A DNA stretch of 10,942 nucleotides from Synechococcales cyanobacterium PMM_0036 (GCA_949127645.1 CASBQM010000185.1:1-10942); one strand, 5' to 3'. Counted from the stretch's first letter, positions 1-6,859 are shown. The notes: generated by a model from the letters alone, not told the origin. Numbers and translations are program-made.

Positions 1-1983
1 GCCGTCTACGAGTCCGCCGCCGCTGCCGTTGGCTCCGCCGACCATGACATCGGGGATGAGGCGTACCTGGCGATCGCCGATAATCTGCATCACCTGCATG
101 GCGGTATAGTTGTGTTCGCCGAGTGCCTCGACTCCGGCGCGGTAGGTTTCGGCTTTGGCGTTCCCGGTCTCACGGATTGCCGAGGCTTCGCCGAGCGCCT
201 TGAGGCGGATAGATTCGGCTTCGCCTGTGGCGTGCTTGATTTGGGCGTTAGATTTCAGTTCGGCGATGGTGACGCTTTGCTCGGATTTGACTAGCTCTTG
301 CTGGATGTCGGCAAGGGAGGTTTCGCGGACGAGCATCTGCCGTTGGGCTTGCGCCATCTGCTGCACTTCAAAGGTTTTGCGCTGCTCTTCTGCCATCTTG
401 CGATCGATTTGGGTTTGCATCAGCTCGGCAGGGGGCTGAATGTCGCCTATCAGGGTGTCGATCGCCTGTACGTCATAGCTGCGCAGGGCGGTTTTGATGT
501 AGTCTGCGGCTTCGGTTTGGCGTTCGCTGCGGGCGTTGAGAAAATCTAGCACGGTGTAGTCCTGTGCCGAGTTGCGGAAGTAGTTGCCAACGCTGGGTTC
601 CAGGACGTTGTCCACGAGGTTTTGCATGGAGCCGACGCGAGAAATCACCTTGGGGGCATCAAGTGCGCCGACGTGGATGATTTGCGAGACTTCTAGATCG
701 AAGGCAAAGCCGTCATTCGATCGCACTCTCAATGCCTCTAGGTTAGCATCGTACTTGTGACGCTCAGTGCGGCTCGACCAGTTCAGCACAATGTTGATCG
801 TCGGCACCAGCTCCACTTTCATGACGCGGGTGTTGATCGGGTGTTTGCCGGGATAAAGAGGCTCTACCCAGACGCCCTTGTTGCCCACTTTTACCAAGTT
901 TCCGTGGGTAAAAGCGGCTCCGCTCACGTCGTCTTCGGAATCGCCCACGAAGGATACGACAACTCCCACGTAGCCGATCGGAATTTCGGTCATCGGCACT
1001 TGCTCGACGCGGACAAACCAGGGGTTGAGGTTCCAGGAGCCAGAGAGCAAGATTTGCTGCTGTAAGCCGCGCTGTCCGCCCTGCTCAATGAATTTCTGTC
1101 CGCTCTGAAAGTTGTCGTGGTTGGCAATCCGATGTCCGGCAATTTCACCGGAGTCGATCGGCGCACCCGCTAGAGTCGTGACGACACCCACCTTATCGGA
1201 CTGGAGCGCGTAGACCGCCAGATTCTCTGGCTGCATATCGTGACTGCTGGCATTGGCTGCCGTAATGATCTTAAACAAGGCGGTGTTAATGCGATAGGTA
1301 CCTGCCGTCAGAAACCCGATCTGCCGACCTTTTTCGCCGCCGTTGGTTAAGAACTCGCGGGCGTTTTGGAAGTTATCGCACTCTACAACTTTGCCCAAAA
1401 TTCGCTCTAGGGGAATGGAATCGCCGTCGTTGGCAACAATGAGGGCAATTTCGCCTTGAGGCACGGCTATGACCGCTTCCTTGCGAACGCCATACTGCCA
1501 GGGCCAATAGCCCCAGTGCCAGCCAGGAGGCAGCGTATCTGCCTGATATCCCGCCTCGCCATTGAGCGCCACCAATCTTCCTGGCGGCAATTGCCCACCC
1601 GAAAATGAGACTTTTTTGACGATAATTCCGACTTCTCGTTCGCTGATCACGACCAAGCCCGCACAGGAAACCGCGATCGCCGCTCCTCCCAATACGCCGA
1701 TCGGGATTAGCAGCCAAGAGAATCCCATCCCGCTTTCAGTAAGCTGAACTTGAGCGATCGGCGCTTGGACAACAGTCTGAGAAGATGAAGATGGAGCAAA
1801 TGCAGATTGAGAAATCAGGCTGGAAGCTTCGGGAGCCATCTCCTGAGCTAGAACGGGACTTGTCAACGCAGAGCCGATCGCTGCCACAGTGGCTAACGAG
1901 GTTGCTAACGATGAAGCAAACCGAACCCATCGAGCGGGAGTTTGAGAAAAAATAGCGCGATCGCGGACTTGAACAACTTTCAT
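1..1983 (-). CDS. Flotillin-like SPFH/Band 7 membrane protein (C-terminus cut by window edge)
   Basis: The frame is open from an ATG at 1983 to the left edge, giving 661 visible residues. The order is: a signal-like hydrophobic stretch (about 24-46, ending SPVLA|QE); a Ser/Gln/Ala-rich linker; a membrane segment (about 88-113); four degenerate modules (about 116-394); an SPFH core to about 515; and an Ala/Glu/Gln-rich coiled coil (about 520-620, with GEAESIRLKALGEASAIRE). It finishes with IIGDRQVRLIPDVMVGG, much like the flotillin C-terminus, so little is probably missing. SPFH proteins oligomerise on membranes as scaffolds; the specific role here is unknown. The ATG at 1983 is the first ATG in a frame that stays open back to a stop near 2197, and no Shine-Dalgarno is visible. 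Starting at Met49 or Met86 would remove the signal-like part. The SPFH assignment is strong; membership of the true flotillin branch is inference. Confidence 0.88.
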   Translation of the reverse strand, partial: MKVVQVRDRAIFSQTPARWVRFASSLATSLATVAAIGSALTSPVLAQEMAPEASSLISQSAFAPSSSSQTVVQAPIAQVQLTESGMGFSWLLIPIGVLGGAAIAVSCAGLVVISEREVGIIVKKVSFSGGQLPPGRLVALNGEAGYQADTLPPGWHWGYWPWQYGVRKEAVIAVPQGEIALIVANDGDSIPLERILGKVVECDNFQNAREFLTNGGEKGRQIGFLTAGTYRINTALFKIITAANASSHDMQPENLAVYALQSDKVGVVTTLAGAPIDSGEIAGHRIANHDNFQSGQKFIEQGGQRGLQQQILLSGSWNLNPWFVRVEQVPMTEIPIGYVGVVVSFVGDSEDDVSGAAFTHGNLVKVGNKGVWVEPLYPGKHPINTRVMKVELVPTINIVLNWSSRTERHKYDANLEALRVRSNDGFAFDLEVSQIIHVGALDAPKVISRVGSMQNLVDNVLEPSVGNYFRNSAQDYTVLDFLNARSERQTEAADYIKTALRSYDVQAIDTLIGDIQPPAELMQTQIDRKMAEEQRKTFEVQQMAQAQRQMLVRETSLADIQQELVKSEQSVTIAELKSNAQIKHATGEAESIRLKALGEASAIRETGNAKAETYRAGVEALGEHNYTAMQVMQIIGDRQVRLIPDVMVGGANGSGGGLVDG

Positions 1984-2032
1984 GGGTTTCGCCAGAATTG
2001 GTACGTTAATCCTGACGCTGGTACGCGGCGAT

Positions 2033-2100
2033 TTGAGTTTAGCCGTGAGTTCTTTTGTGGAGGCGCTTGTGGAGGCGAAGAACTCACCCAATTCAAACTC
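2033..2100. repeat. Hairpin enclosing an 11-bp tandem repeat
   Basis: A perfect 10-bp inverted repeat, GTGAGTTCTT at 2045-2054 and AAGAACTCAC at 2078-2087, encloses two copies of TTGTGGAGGCG (2055-2065 and 2067-2077). An outer pair, GAGTTT (2035-2040) and AAACTC (2095-2100), could extend the stem. It lies about 60-100 nt upstream of the SPFH start and 130-190 nt downstream of the Ycf37-like stop, both on the minus strand. No T-run follows it on the minus strand, so a leader structure is at least as likely as a terminator. Structure is seen; function is not known. Confidence 0.55.
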
Positions 2101-2208
2101 GCTTTGCCTGTAGCGTAGTAAATCTAACGTAACATTTCCTAAAGAGGCGATCGAAATTCTTAATCTCGTCGTAACGGTTGTGCCCAAATGCAATTTTTAC
2201 GAAAAAAG

Positions 2209-2240
2209 CGTCAACTTATGGAGACGTCAACTTATGGAGA
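2209..2240. repeat. Perfect 16-bp tandem duplication spanning a stop codon
   Basis: CGTCAACTTATGGAGA occurs at 2209-2224 and again, identically and directly adjacent, at 2225-2240. On the minus strand the second copy contains the last codon and TAA stop (2234-2232) of the Ycf37-like gene; the first copy repeats that end out of frame in the 3' untranslated region. Confidence 0.9.
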
Positions 2241-2765
2241 AAGAACTAGCCGCTTACGCAGCGATTCAACCCGTCGTCGAGCGGTTGCATTGCCGGGTTC
2301 AAGTTGAAGTGAGGCTTCGTAAGATGCCAACGCCTGAGCCGTGAGCTGCTTTTTCTCGTAGGCAAAACCAATGTTGTTCAGCGCAGTTGGATATTCGGGA
2401 ATACGCTCTAAAGCCTCTTTATATTGCTTGATTGCCAAGTCATACTGCTCTTGCGCCGCATAGGCAAACCCCAGAGCATTGTAAATAAATGGGGCATTTT
2501 CATCTGCTTCAGAGTCTTTTGCCTTGAGCGCTTTTTGAAATTGAGCGATCGCCTGACTATACAAGCGCTTGTCTAACAAAATTCCGCCCAGCTCATAATA
2601 TTCCTGAGCCGTGCCTTTGCCCTGACTCAGTTTATTTTGCAGCTTAGCTAGCTTCGTCTCAGTTCGACGGGTTTTGAGAACCTGCCGAAACAGGAACCAG
2701 CTTGCGCCTCCCAGCAAAATCACCAAAATACTGAGATAGATGGCGGGTAGTGAGAGATCGTCCAT
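2232..2765 (-). CDS. ycf37: Ycf37-like TPR membrane protein, likely photosystem I assembly
   Basis: This 177-residue protein has an N-terminal membrane anchor (about 6-27, IYLSILVILLGGASWFLF), a short basic segment with a coiled-coil tendency (about 28-50), and three tetratricopeptide-type repeats (about 53-86, 90-123 and 124-157; for example YNALGFAYAAQEQYDLAIKQY and ALNNIGFAYEKKQLTAQALASY). It ends in a basic RRRVESLRKRL. Length, anchor and TPR arrangement match cyanobacterial Ycf37, a thylakoid protein that assists photosystem I assembly and is related to plant PYG7. The ATG at 2765 is preceded by a weak AAGG. It is divergent from serS across a 259-bp gap. Other single-anchor TPR proteins exist in cyanobacteria, so the name rests on remembered family resemblance. 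Confidence 0.72.
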   Translation of the reverse strand: MDDLSLPAIYLSILVILLGGASWFLFRQVLKTRRTETKLAKLQNKLSQGKGTAQEYYELGGILLDKRLYSQAIAQFQKALKAKDSEADENAPFIYNALGFAYAAQEQYDLAIKQYKEALERIPEYPTALNNIGFAYEKKQLTAQALASYEASLQLEPGNATARRRVESLRKRLVLSP

Positions 2766-2980
2766 AGCCTTTTACGCAGAGCCAGATATATCAGATTGAA
2801 AGCTTATTTTTCGATGCTTCTTACAGCCTACAACAGAACCGAGCAGACCAACACTCGACAAAATCACTTCAAACGGCTGGATGCTCAGATGAATCTTGCT
2901 TGAGCGATCGCATCTCTCCCGCTCTTTCAGACCCGTAAAAACTCTATTTATCCATCGCCGATCGCCCCCATAAAAGCTAT

Positions 2981-2998
2981 GCTGATCTAGCTGATCTA
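2981..2998. repeat. Perfect 9-bp tandem repeat in the serS leader
   Basis: GCTGATCTA is repeated twice without a gap (2981-2989 and 2990-2998), 26 nt before the serS start. The surrounding 259-bp divergent spacer (2766-3024) also has a HIP1 site at 2904. I could not fix a convincing promoter for either flanking gene. Confidence 0.6.
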
Positions 2999-3013
2999 CT
3001 TGGTAATGAGCCG

Positions 3014-3018
3014 AAGGA
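3014..3018 (+). promoter_or_regulatory. Ribosome binding site of serS
   Basis: AAGGA lies 6 nt before the GTG at 3025. It supports that non-ATG start, which also gives the family N-terminus MIDLKQLRENPE. Confidence 0.7.
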
Positions 3019-3024
3019 ACGACC

Positions 3025-4305
3025 GTGATTGATCTCAAGCAGCTACGGGAAAACCCAGAGCAATTTCAAGCTCGCCTCAGTTTGCGATCGGGCAGTTACG
3101 ATATTCAGCCCGTCCTTGATCTCGATCGCCAGCAGCGAGAGTTGGAAGGGGAGCGATCGCAGCTTCAAGCACGCAGTAACGAAATCGGCAAGCTCGTAGG
3201 TCAAAAGATGCAGTCTGGAGGCAAGCCAGACGATGCTGAAATTCAAACGCTGCGTGATCAAGGCAACCAGATCAAGGCAGAGCTGGCAGAGCTAGAGCCG
3301 CGCGAAAAAGATTTGAAAGAGCAGATCCAGGCAATCTTGCTGACTCTGCCCAATCTGCCGGGTGAAACGACTCCCATCGGCAAAGACGAAGACGAGAATG
3401 TGGAGCTACACCGCTGGGGCGATGAGTATATTCCCACAAATCCAAACATCTTGCCTCACTGGGAAATTGGCGAGAAGCTGGGAATTCTAAACTTTGAGCG
3501 GGCAACCAAAATCGCTCAGAGTCGCTTTGTCGCTCTAATGGGATCTGGCGCGGCTTTAGAGAGAGCCTTGATTCAGTTCATGCTGACGCAGCATACGCAG
3601 GCGGGTTTTACCGAAGTGATTCCGCCCTTTCTGGCGAACAGTCAGTCAATGACGGCATCGGGGCAGTTGCCCAAGTTTGCAGAAGAGGCTTTTAAGTGCG
3701 ATCGAGATGACCTCTGGCTGATCCCCACGTCTGAAGTGGCAATTAACAGCCTCTACCGAGACGAAATTCTCACGGCTGAGGAGTTGCCCCTGCACTACTG
3801 TGCCTATACGCCCTGCTTTCGGCGTGAGGCGGGCAGCTATGGCAGAGACACGCGCGGACTCATCCGGCTGCACCAGTTCAACAAAGTGGAGATGTTTAAG
3901 TTTGTTCACCCAGACACCTCTGAGCAAGAGCATGAAAGTCTGCTGAAGCAAGCCGAAAGCATTCTGCAAGCTCTGAAACTTCCCTATCGCGTTATTTCTC
4001 TTTGCACAGGCGATTTGGGCTTTGCGGCAACCAAAACCTACGATTTAGAAGTCTGGCTGCCCTCGGCGGGTAAGTATCGAGAAATTTCAAGCTGCTCTAA
4101 CTGCATGGATTTTCAGGCACGTCGTAGCAATATCCGCTTTAAGGAAACTGGCAAAAAGGGCACTCAGTTTGTTCACACCTTGAACGGCTCTGGTCTGGCG
4201 ATCGGTCGCACCATGGCGGCAATCCTGGAAAACTATCAACAGTCCAACGGCACTATACAAGTCCCTAAAGTTTTGCAGCCTTATCTGGGTCGAGAAGTGC
4301 TTTAA
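3025..4305 (+). CDS. serS: Serine--tRNA ligase
   Basis: Seryl-tRNA synthetase charges tRNA-Ser (and tRNA-Sec where present) with serine in the cytosol. The 426 residues match the usual length. The N-terminus MIDLKQLRENPEQFQ is typical, and residues about 30-105 form the helical coiled-coil arm that grips the long variable arm of tRNA-Ser. The class II catalytic domain follows: motif 1 region around GSGAALERALIQFML and VIPP (173-200), substrate-site TSEVA (235-239), motif 2 FRREAGSYGRDTRGLIRLHQF (265-285), and motif 3 NGSGLAIGRTMAAILENYQ (387-405). The start is GTG with AAGGA upstream. It is monocistronic, with its own leader and a terminator immediately downstream. No odd residues were noted. 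Confidence 0.98.
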   Translation: MIDLKQLRENPEQFQARLSLRSGSYDIQPVLDLDRQQRELEGERSQLQARSNEIGKLVGQKMQSGGKPDDAEIQTLRDQGNQIKAELAELEPREKDLKEQIQAILLTLPNLPGETTPIGKDEDENVELHRWGDEYIPTNPNILPHWEIGEKLGILNFERATKIAQSRFVALMGSGAALERALIQFMLTQHTQAGFTEVIPPFLANSQSMTASGQLPKFAEEAFKCDRDDLWLIPTSEVAINSLYRDEILTAEELPLHYCAYTPCFRREAGSYGRDTRGLIRLHQFNKVEMFKFVHPDTSEQEHESLLKQAESILQALKLPYRVISLCTGDLGFAATKTYDLEVWLPSAGKYREISSCSNCMDFQARRSNIRFKETGKKGTQFVHTLNGSGLAIGRTMAAILENYQQSNGTIQVPKVLQPYLGREVL

Positions 4306-4309
4306 AAAG

Positions 4310-4346
4310 CTAGAGAGCGGATAGTATCCGCTCTCTCTAGTTTTAT
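4310..4346. terminator. Bidirectional rho-independent-type terminator between convergent genes
   Basis: GAGAGCGGA (4313-4321) pairs perfectly with TCCGCTCTC (4327-4335) around a 5-nt loop, and CTA/TAG outside can extend the stem across a small bulge. TTTTATA follows on the plus strand, after serS. Read on the minus strand, the hairpin is followed by CTTTTTAAA, so it can also serve the PEP-CTERM gene that converges on it. Confidence 0.82.
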
Positions 4347-4381
4347 ATAGGGACAGCGATCGTCCTCTATCCAGCCTTCTT

Positions 4382-5164
4382 TTAGCTAACAGCCTCCTTC
4401 TGGCGACGGCGCAGACGAGTCAGACCCGCTGCACCCATGCCCAGCAATCCTAGAGTGATGGAAGGCTCAGGCACGGCGGTCATGGCGTGAATATTCTCCT
4501 CACCGATGTCTACTACTACAACGGCATCATTGAAATCACGATCGGAGCTTTCGTTCCACTTGCCTGTGGCAGCGTCTTTTCCCCAAGCGCCTAGTGAACC
4601 GTAGAGATCTTCAAACCCCAAGACCAAGTAGTTCTTGTAGGCGGATGCAAAGACGTGCTGGAGTTTGTCGGCATTAAAAGCGGTGTTCGTACCAAAGATA
4701 TTGGCGTTGTCGCCCCGATTTTTGCCATCTGCTCTCAGCCAGAAGTCAAGCTGGGTGCCTGCTTTGATGGTTCCCAAGCTAACGCCATCGCCATACTTCA
4801 ACACATCATCTGATACATCGTTGAATACTAGACCTGTGCCTTGAGTTGCGCCCGTGGCTTCATAGGCAAGCTGGTTTCTATAACCCGCCCCTTCGTTGAT
4901 AAAATGAACCTTGACTTCGTGATCAGACTTTAGCTTCAATTTCGAAGGATCAAGCAGGAATTGACCCACATTTACTTTCTCCATCCGCTCTGCCTGAACA
5001 AAAGCCTGAAAGGGAGCGTCATCGAATCCGGTTTGGGCTTTGCTGAGGATGGGCGATTGGCTCCAAGAATTGTTCCATGAAAAAGCGGATGCGGGAGTGG
5101 CTTCAGCTAACACTCCGGTAAAAGCAGCGGCTGCCAGTAGACCAGTCAGAAGTTTTGCGTTCAT
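4382..5164 (-). CDS. Secreted PEP-CTERM protein with DUF4114-like domain
   Basis: The 260-residue protein has a Sec signal peptide (MNAKLLTGLLAAAAFTGVLA..., probable cleavage after ASA at 25-27) and a mature domain of about 200 residues. Residues about 130-220 resemble DUF4114: GTIKAGTQLDFWLRADG, then LGFEDLYGS (182-190) and SDRDFNDAVVVVD (207-219), the acidic signature often thought to bind calcium. The C-terminus is a complete PEP-CTERM sorting signal: VPEPS (231-235), a hydrophobic stretch (236-248) and basic RLRRRQK. Such proteins are exported and then processed and sorted by an exosortase, usually to the cell surface or extracellular matrix. No exosortase gene is in this window, which is normal because these genes are scattered. 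The ATG at 5164 lacks a clear Shine-Dalgarno; a strong inverted repeat sits 20-49 nt upstream. The substrate or partner is unknown. Confidence 0.9.
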   Translation of the reverse strand: MNAKLLTGLLAAAAFTGVLAEATPASAFSWNNSWSQSPILSKAQTGFDDAPFQAFVQAERMEKVNVGQFLLDPSKLKLKSDHEVKVHFINEGAGYRNQLAYEATGATQGTGLVFNDVSDDVLKYGDGVSLGTIKAGTQLDFWLRADGKNRGDNANIFGTNTAFNADKLQHVFASAYKNYLVLGFEDLYGSLGAWGKDAATGKWNESSDRDFNDAVVVVDIGEENIHAMTAVPEPSITLGLLGMGAAGLTRLRRRQKEAVS

Positions 5165-5183
5165 TGCGGGTTAAGTGACGGTA

Positions 5184-5213
5184 GTTAAAGTAGTACTCTT
5201 TACTACTTTTAAC
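5184..5213. promoter_or_regulatory. Inverted repeat just upstream of the PEP-CTERM gene (candidate operator or leader hairpin)
   Basis: AAAGTAGTA (5187-5195) and TACTACTTT (5201-5209) form a perfect 9-bp inverted repeat with spacer CTCTT. GTT and AAC outside extend it to 12 pairs if T5210 bulges. The near edge is 20 nt from the start codon at 5164. It is AT-rich and lacks a following T-run in the gene's direction, so a protein-binding site or a 5' leader hairpin fits better than a terminator. Function is inference. Confidence 0.5.
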
Positions 5214-5555
5214 GGAATTGTTGCGAATTGTCTTCGCTTGATTTACGGAGTCGTCAGTTTCCGCTGAAATAGCCTGTAGACAAGCATTTCAACAGAATAT
5301 CGCAGAATTTTGAAAATCTATTCTCCAAGCACTTCTACGCGATTATACGTAAGTTTGTTTCTTTGGGTGATTAAATATACTGGTTCTAGAGTGCGGCTTT
5401 ACGTAAGAAACACAAGAAAAATAGGAGGAATTATCTAAATTGATAGTTCTCCTAGCTGCTAGACAGTGCGCTTCTAATATCGGGGCGATCGAAAACTTTA
5501 GTTCCCTAGTTGCCAAACAGATCTCTGTCTCTCTAGTTGATTAACACAACTCAAA
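5214..5555. other. Spacer without recognisable genes
   Basis: This stretch lies between the PEP-CTERM gene and the sigma-like gene, both on the minus strand. It is AT-rich, has stops in all frames at short intervals, and contains two TACGTAAG copies (near 5346 and 5400) in a region likely to hold the PEP-CTERM promoter. I could not place a promoter with confidence. Confidence 0.4.
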
Positions 5556-5626
5556 CCGCCCTCACCCCAACCCCTCTCCCAGAGAAGGAGAGGGGCTTTG
5601 AACTCAAGAAAATTTTTGGTTTTCTT
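5556..5626. repeat. C-rich hairpin repeat of a type dispersed in cyanobacterial genomes
   Basis: CCCCTCTCC (5571-5579) and GGAGAGGGG (5587-5595) form a perfect 9-bp stem with loop CAGAGAA, preceded by CCCTCACCCCAA. This motif resembles an intergenic repeat I recall from many filamentous cyanobacteria. A second stem, AAGAAAA (5606-5612) with TTTTCTT (5620-5626), follows. Both lie just downstream of the sigma-like gene (minus strand) and may end its transcript, although no clean T-run follows the GC stem on that strand. Confidence 0.55.
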
Positions 5627-5651
5627 CCCACGTTGGGGGCTAGAAAAATTT

Positions 5652-6344
5652 TCACTCAGATACAGGCTGTAGGGTGTCGAAGCTAAGAAGATCGCTGTAG
5701 CTGTCTTCTTCAGGGCTTGCCTGACAAATTTTCCCCAGGTAGATTTCGTTAATATCTTCAGGTAAAGCCGTTTCTAATTCCTGGTATGCCTCATCCAAAC
5801 GCCGCTTCACCTCCGTGGGAGTCACCATTTCACCCTCGGCTTGCAGATATGCCGCAATGCGGGTTTCGCTCCAGTGAAAGGTCTGCGCCATTAGCACCAT
5901 GAGTCTGTGGATGGGGATTAGGCGATCGAGTGCCTGCTCAACATAGCACCAGAGCGGCGGCGATGCTTCTGAGAGCGTGTAGTGAATCGCTTCTACAGGC
6001 GGCAACTCCATCCGGTTAATACAAACTGCGGTAATGTTAATCAACCAGCTTTGCAGCGTCAAGGGCTTGCCTTCGATCGCGGAAGTTTCATGCAGATCCA
6101 GTCCGCCCAGCTCATAGTAAATATGTCGCCAAGTGACGGCAAACAGATAATCTGCTTGGACAGGCGATCGCACCGAATGGCGAATCAGCGAATAGACGAT
6201 CGGGCTGTAGCGACAAAAAATTGCGGTGAAATATTTGCCCACGTCAGGGTTTCGCTGAAATAACGTCAGCATTTCTTGATCGCTGTAGTGGTTCAAAGAA
6301 TTGACTAACGAATGACTGCACTCGGGGAAGCTAGGAATTTGCAC
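5652..6344 (-). CDS. Divergent ECF-type sigma-70 family protein
   Basis: This 230-residue soluble protein has the outline of an ECF sigma factor. A region 2-like segment (about 22-110) carries YFTAIFCRYSPIVYSLIRHS and LTLQSWLINITAVCINRM, comparable to the usual 'FRAWLFTIARN' end of region 2. A region 4-like segment (about 133-194) carries ALDRLIPIHRLMVLMAQTFHWSETRIAAYLQ followed by VKRRLDEAYQELETAL, a helix-turn-helix stretched by about six residues. An acidic tail (196-230) follows. The key promoter-reading residues are not typical, so it may be a degenerate sigma factor or a regulator built on that fold. The start is GTG at 6344; a TGA lies in frame just upstream, which rules out a longer ATG form. 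It is divergent from ndhA across 548 bp. No anti-sigma gene is adjacent. Confidence 0.6.
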   Translation of the reverse strand: MQIPSFPECSHSLVNSLNHYSDQEMLTLFQRNPDVGKYFTAIFCRYSPIVYSLIRHSVRSPVQADYLFAVTWRHIYYELGGLDLHETSAIEGKPLTLQSWLINITAVCINRMELPPVEAIHYTLSEASPPLWCYVEQALDRLIPIHRLMVLMAQTFHWSETRIAAYLQAEGEMVTPTEVKRRLDEAYQELETALPEDINEIYLGKICQASPEEDSYSDLLSFDTLQPVSE

Positions 6345-6584
6345 GGTTCTCAGTCACTCAATCATAAAATGTTGGGCACAAAAGCACGGGGCACAGGGTA
6401 TGAAAGCTGATGGCTGTCAAGCCACTCATGATACTCACAAGAGCCAGATTTTTCACGTCTTTTCAATTAAGATTTTAGTGTGGTGCTGAGAGAATAATAA
6501 AGATACCTATGGGGTGAGGCGCAATCGATTTAGGGATTTCTCGCTACCTGTAGAGGTTCTCAAGAAACTAAGACGAGCCAGGAG

Positions 6585-6719
6585 ATGGGGCAAAACTTTC
6601 AGGGGTTGTTGGAGGATCAGCAGAGACTCATAGATTTTGTGGCAGATTCGAGCGATCACCTTAAGCCGACTTTCTCAAATCGGGCGATAAACGAGAGGGT
6701 TTTCTATGACAAGCCTTGA
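6585..6719 (+). CDS. Possible 44-residue small protein upstream of ndhA
   Basis: An ATG at 6585 opens a 44-codon frame ending in TGA at 6719, beginning MGQNFQGLLEDQQRLIDFVA and ending NERVFYDKP. AGGAG directly abuts the ATG, which is too close for a normal ribosome binding site. I do not recognise the product. It may be chance. Confidence 0.18.
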   Translation: MGQNFQGLLEDQQRLIDFVADSSDHLKPTFSNRAINERVFYDKP

Positions 6720-6762
6720 ATTTTCGTTCATAGGCAATACAACCCAAAAAACCAGGCAACGG

Positions 6763-6768
6763 TATACT
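6763..6768 (+). promoter_or_regulatory. Candidate -10 element (TATACT) for the ndhA operon
   Basis: TATACT matches five of six positions of the -10 consensus and lies about 125 nt before the ndhA ATG. There is no convincing -35 at 16-18 nt, so this would be a -35-independent cyanobacterial promoter if real. Confidence 0.28.
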
Positions 6769-6831
6769 AAATCTGGAGGTTGAGTAACCTTCTGGTAGCA
6801 GCACAGTTGAGCCTGACCTGTTAAGCGTGAT

Positions 6832-6859
6832 TTGCTAAGACCAAATTGCTAAGACTAAA
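6832..6859. repeat. 14-bp tandem repeat in the ndhA leader
   Basis: TTGCTAAGACCAAA (6832-6845) is followed directly by TTGCTAAGACTAAA (6846-6859), one mismatch. It ends 33 nt before the ndhA start codon, within the likely untranslated leader. Confidence 0.75.

Noticed and set aside
112..1065. Several plus-strand open frames at the left end.
   Set aside because: They are antisense shadows of the long SPFH frame, which has clear domain structure and uses the whole stretch.
1373..1930. Minus-strand frames beginning MAANPDRRIG and MGSVCFIVSN.
   Set aside because: They are out-of-frame readings of the SPFH gene. The true frame starts at 1983 and is uninterrupted to the window edge.
2772..3038. 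A minus-strand 88-codon frame in the ycf37-serS gap.
   Set aside because: It overlaps the serS start and its leader, lacks a ribosome binding site and has no recognisable features.
5571..5595. The C-rich stem as a rho-independent terminator.
   Set aside because: No T-run follows on either strand, so it is listed as a repeat instead.
6415..6420. A perfect -35 hexamer TTGACA on the minus strand upstream of the sigma-like gene.
   Set aside because: No -10-like hexamer lies 16-18 nt downstream on that strand, so I do not call a promoter.
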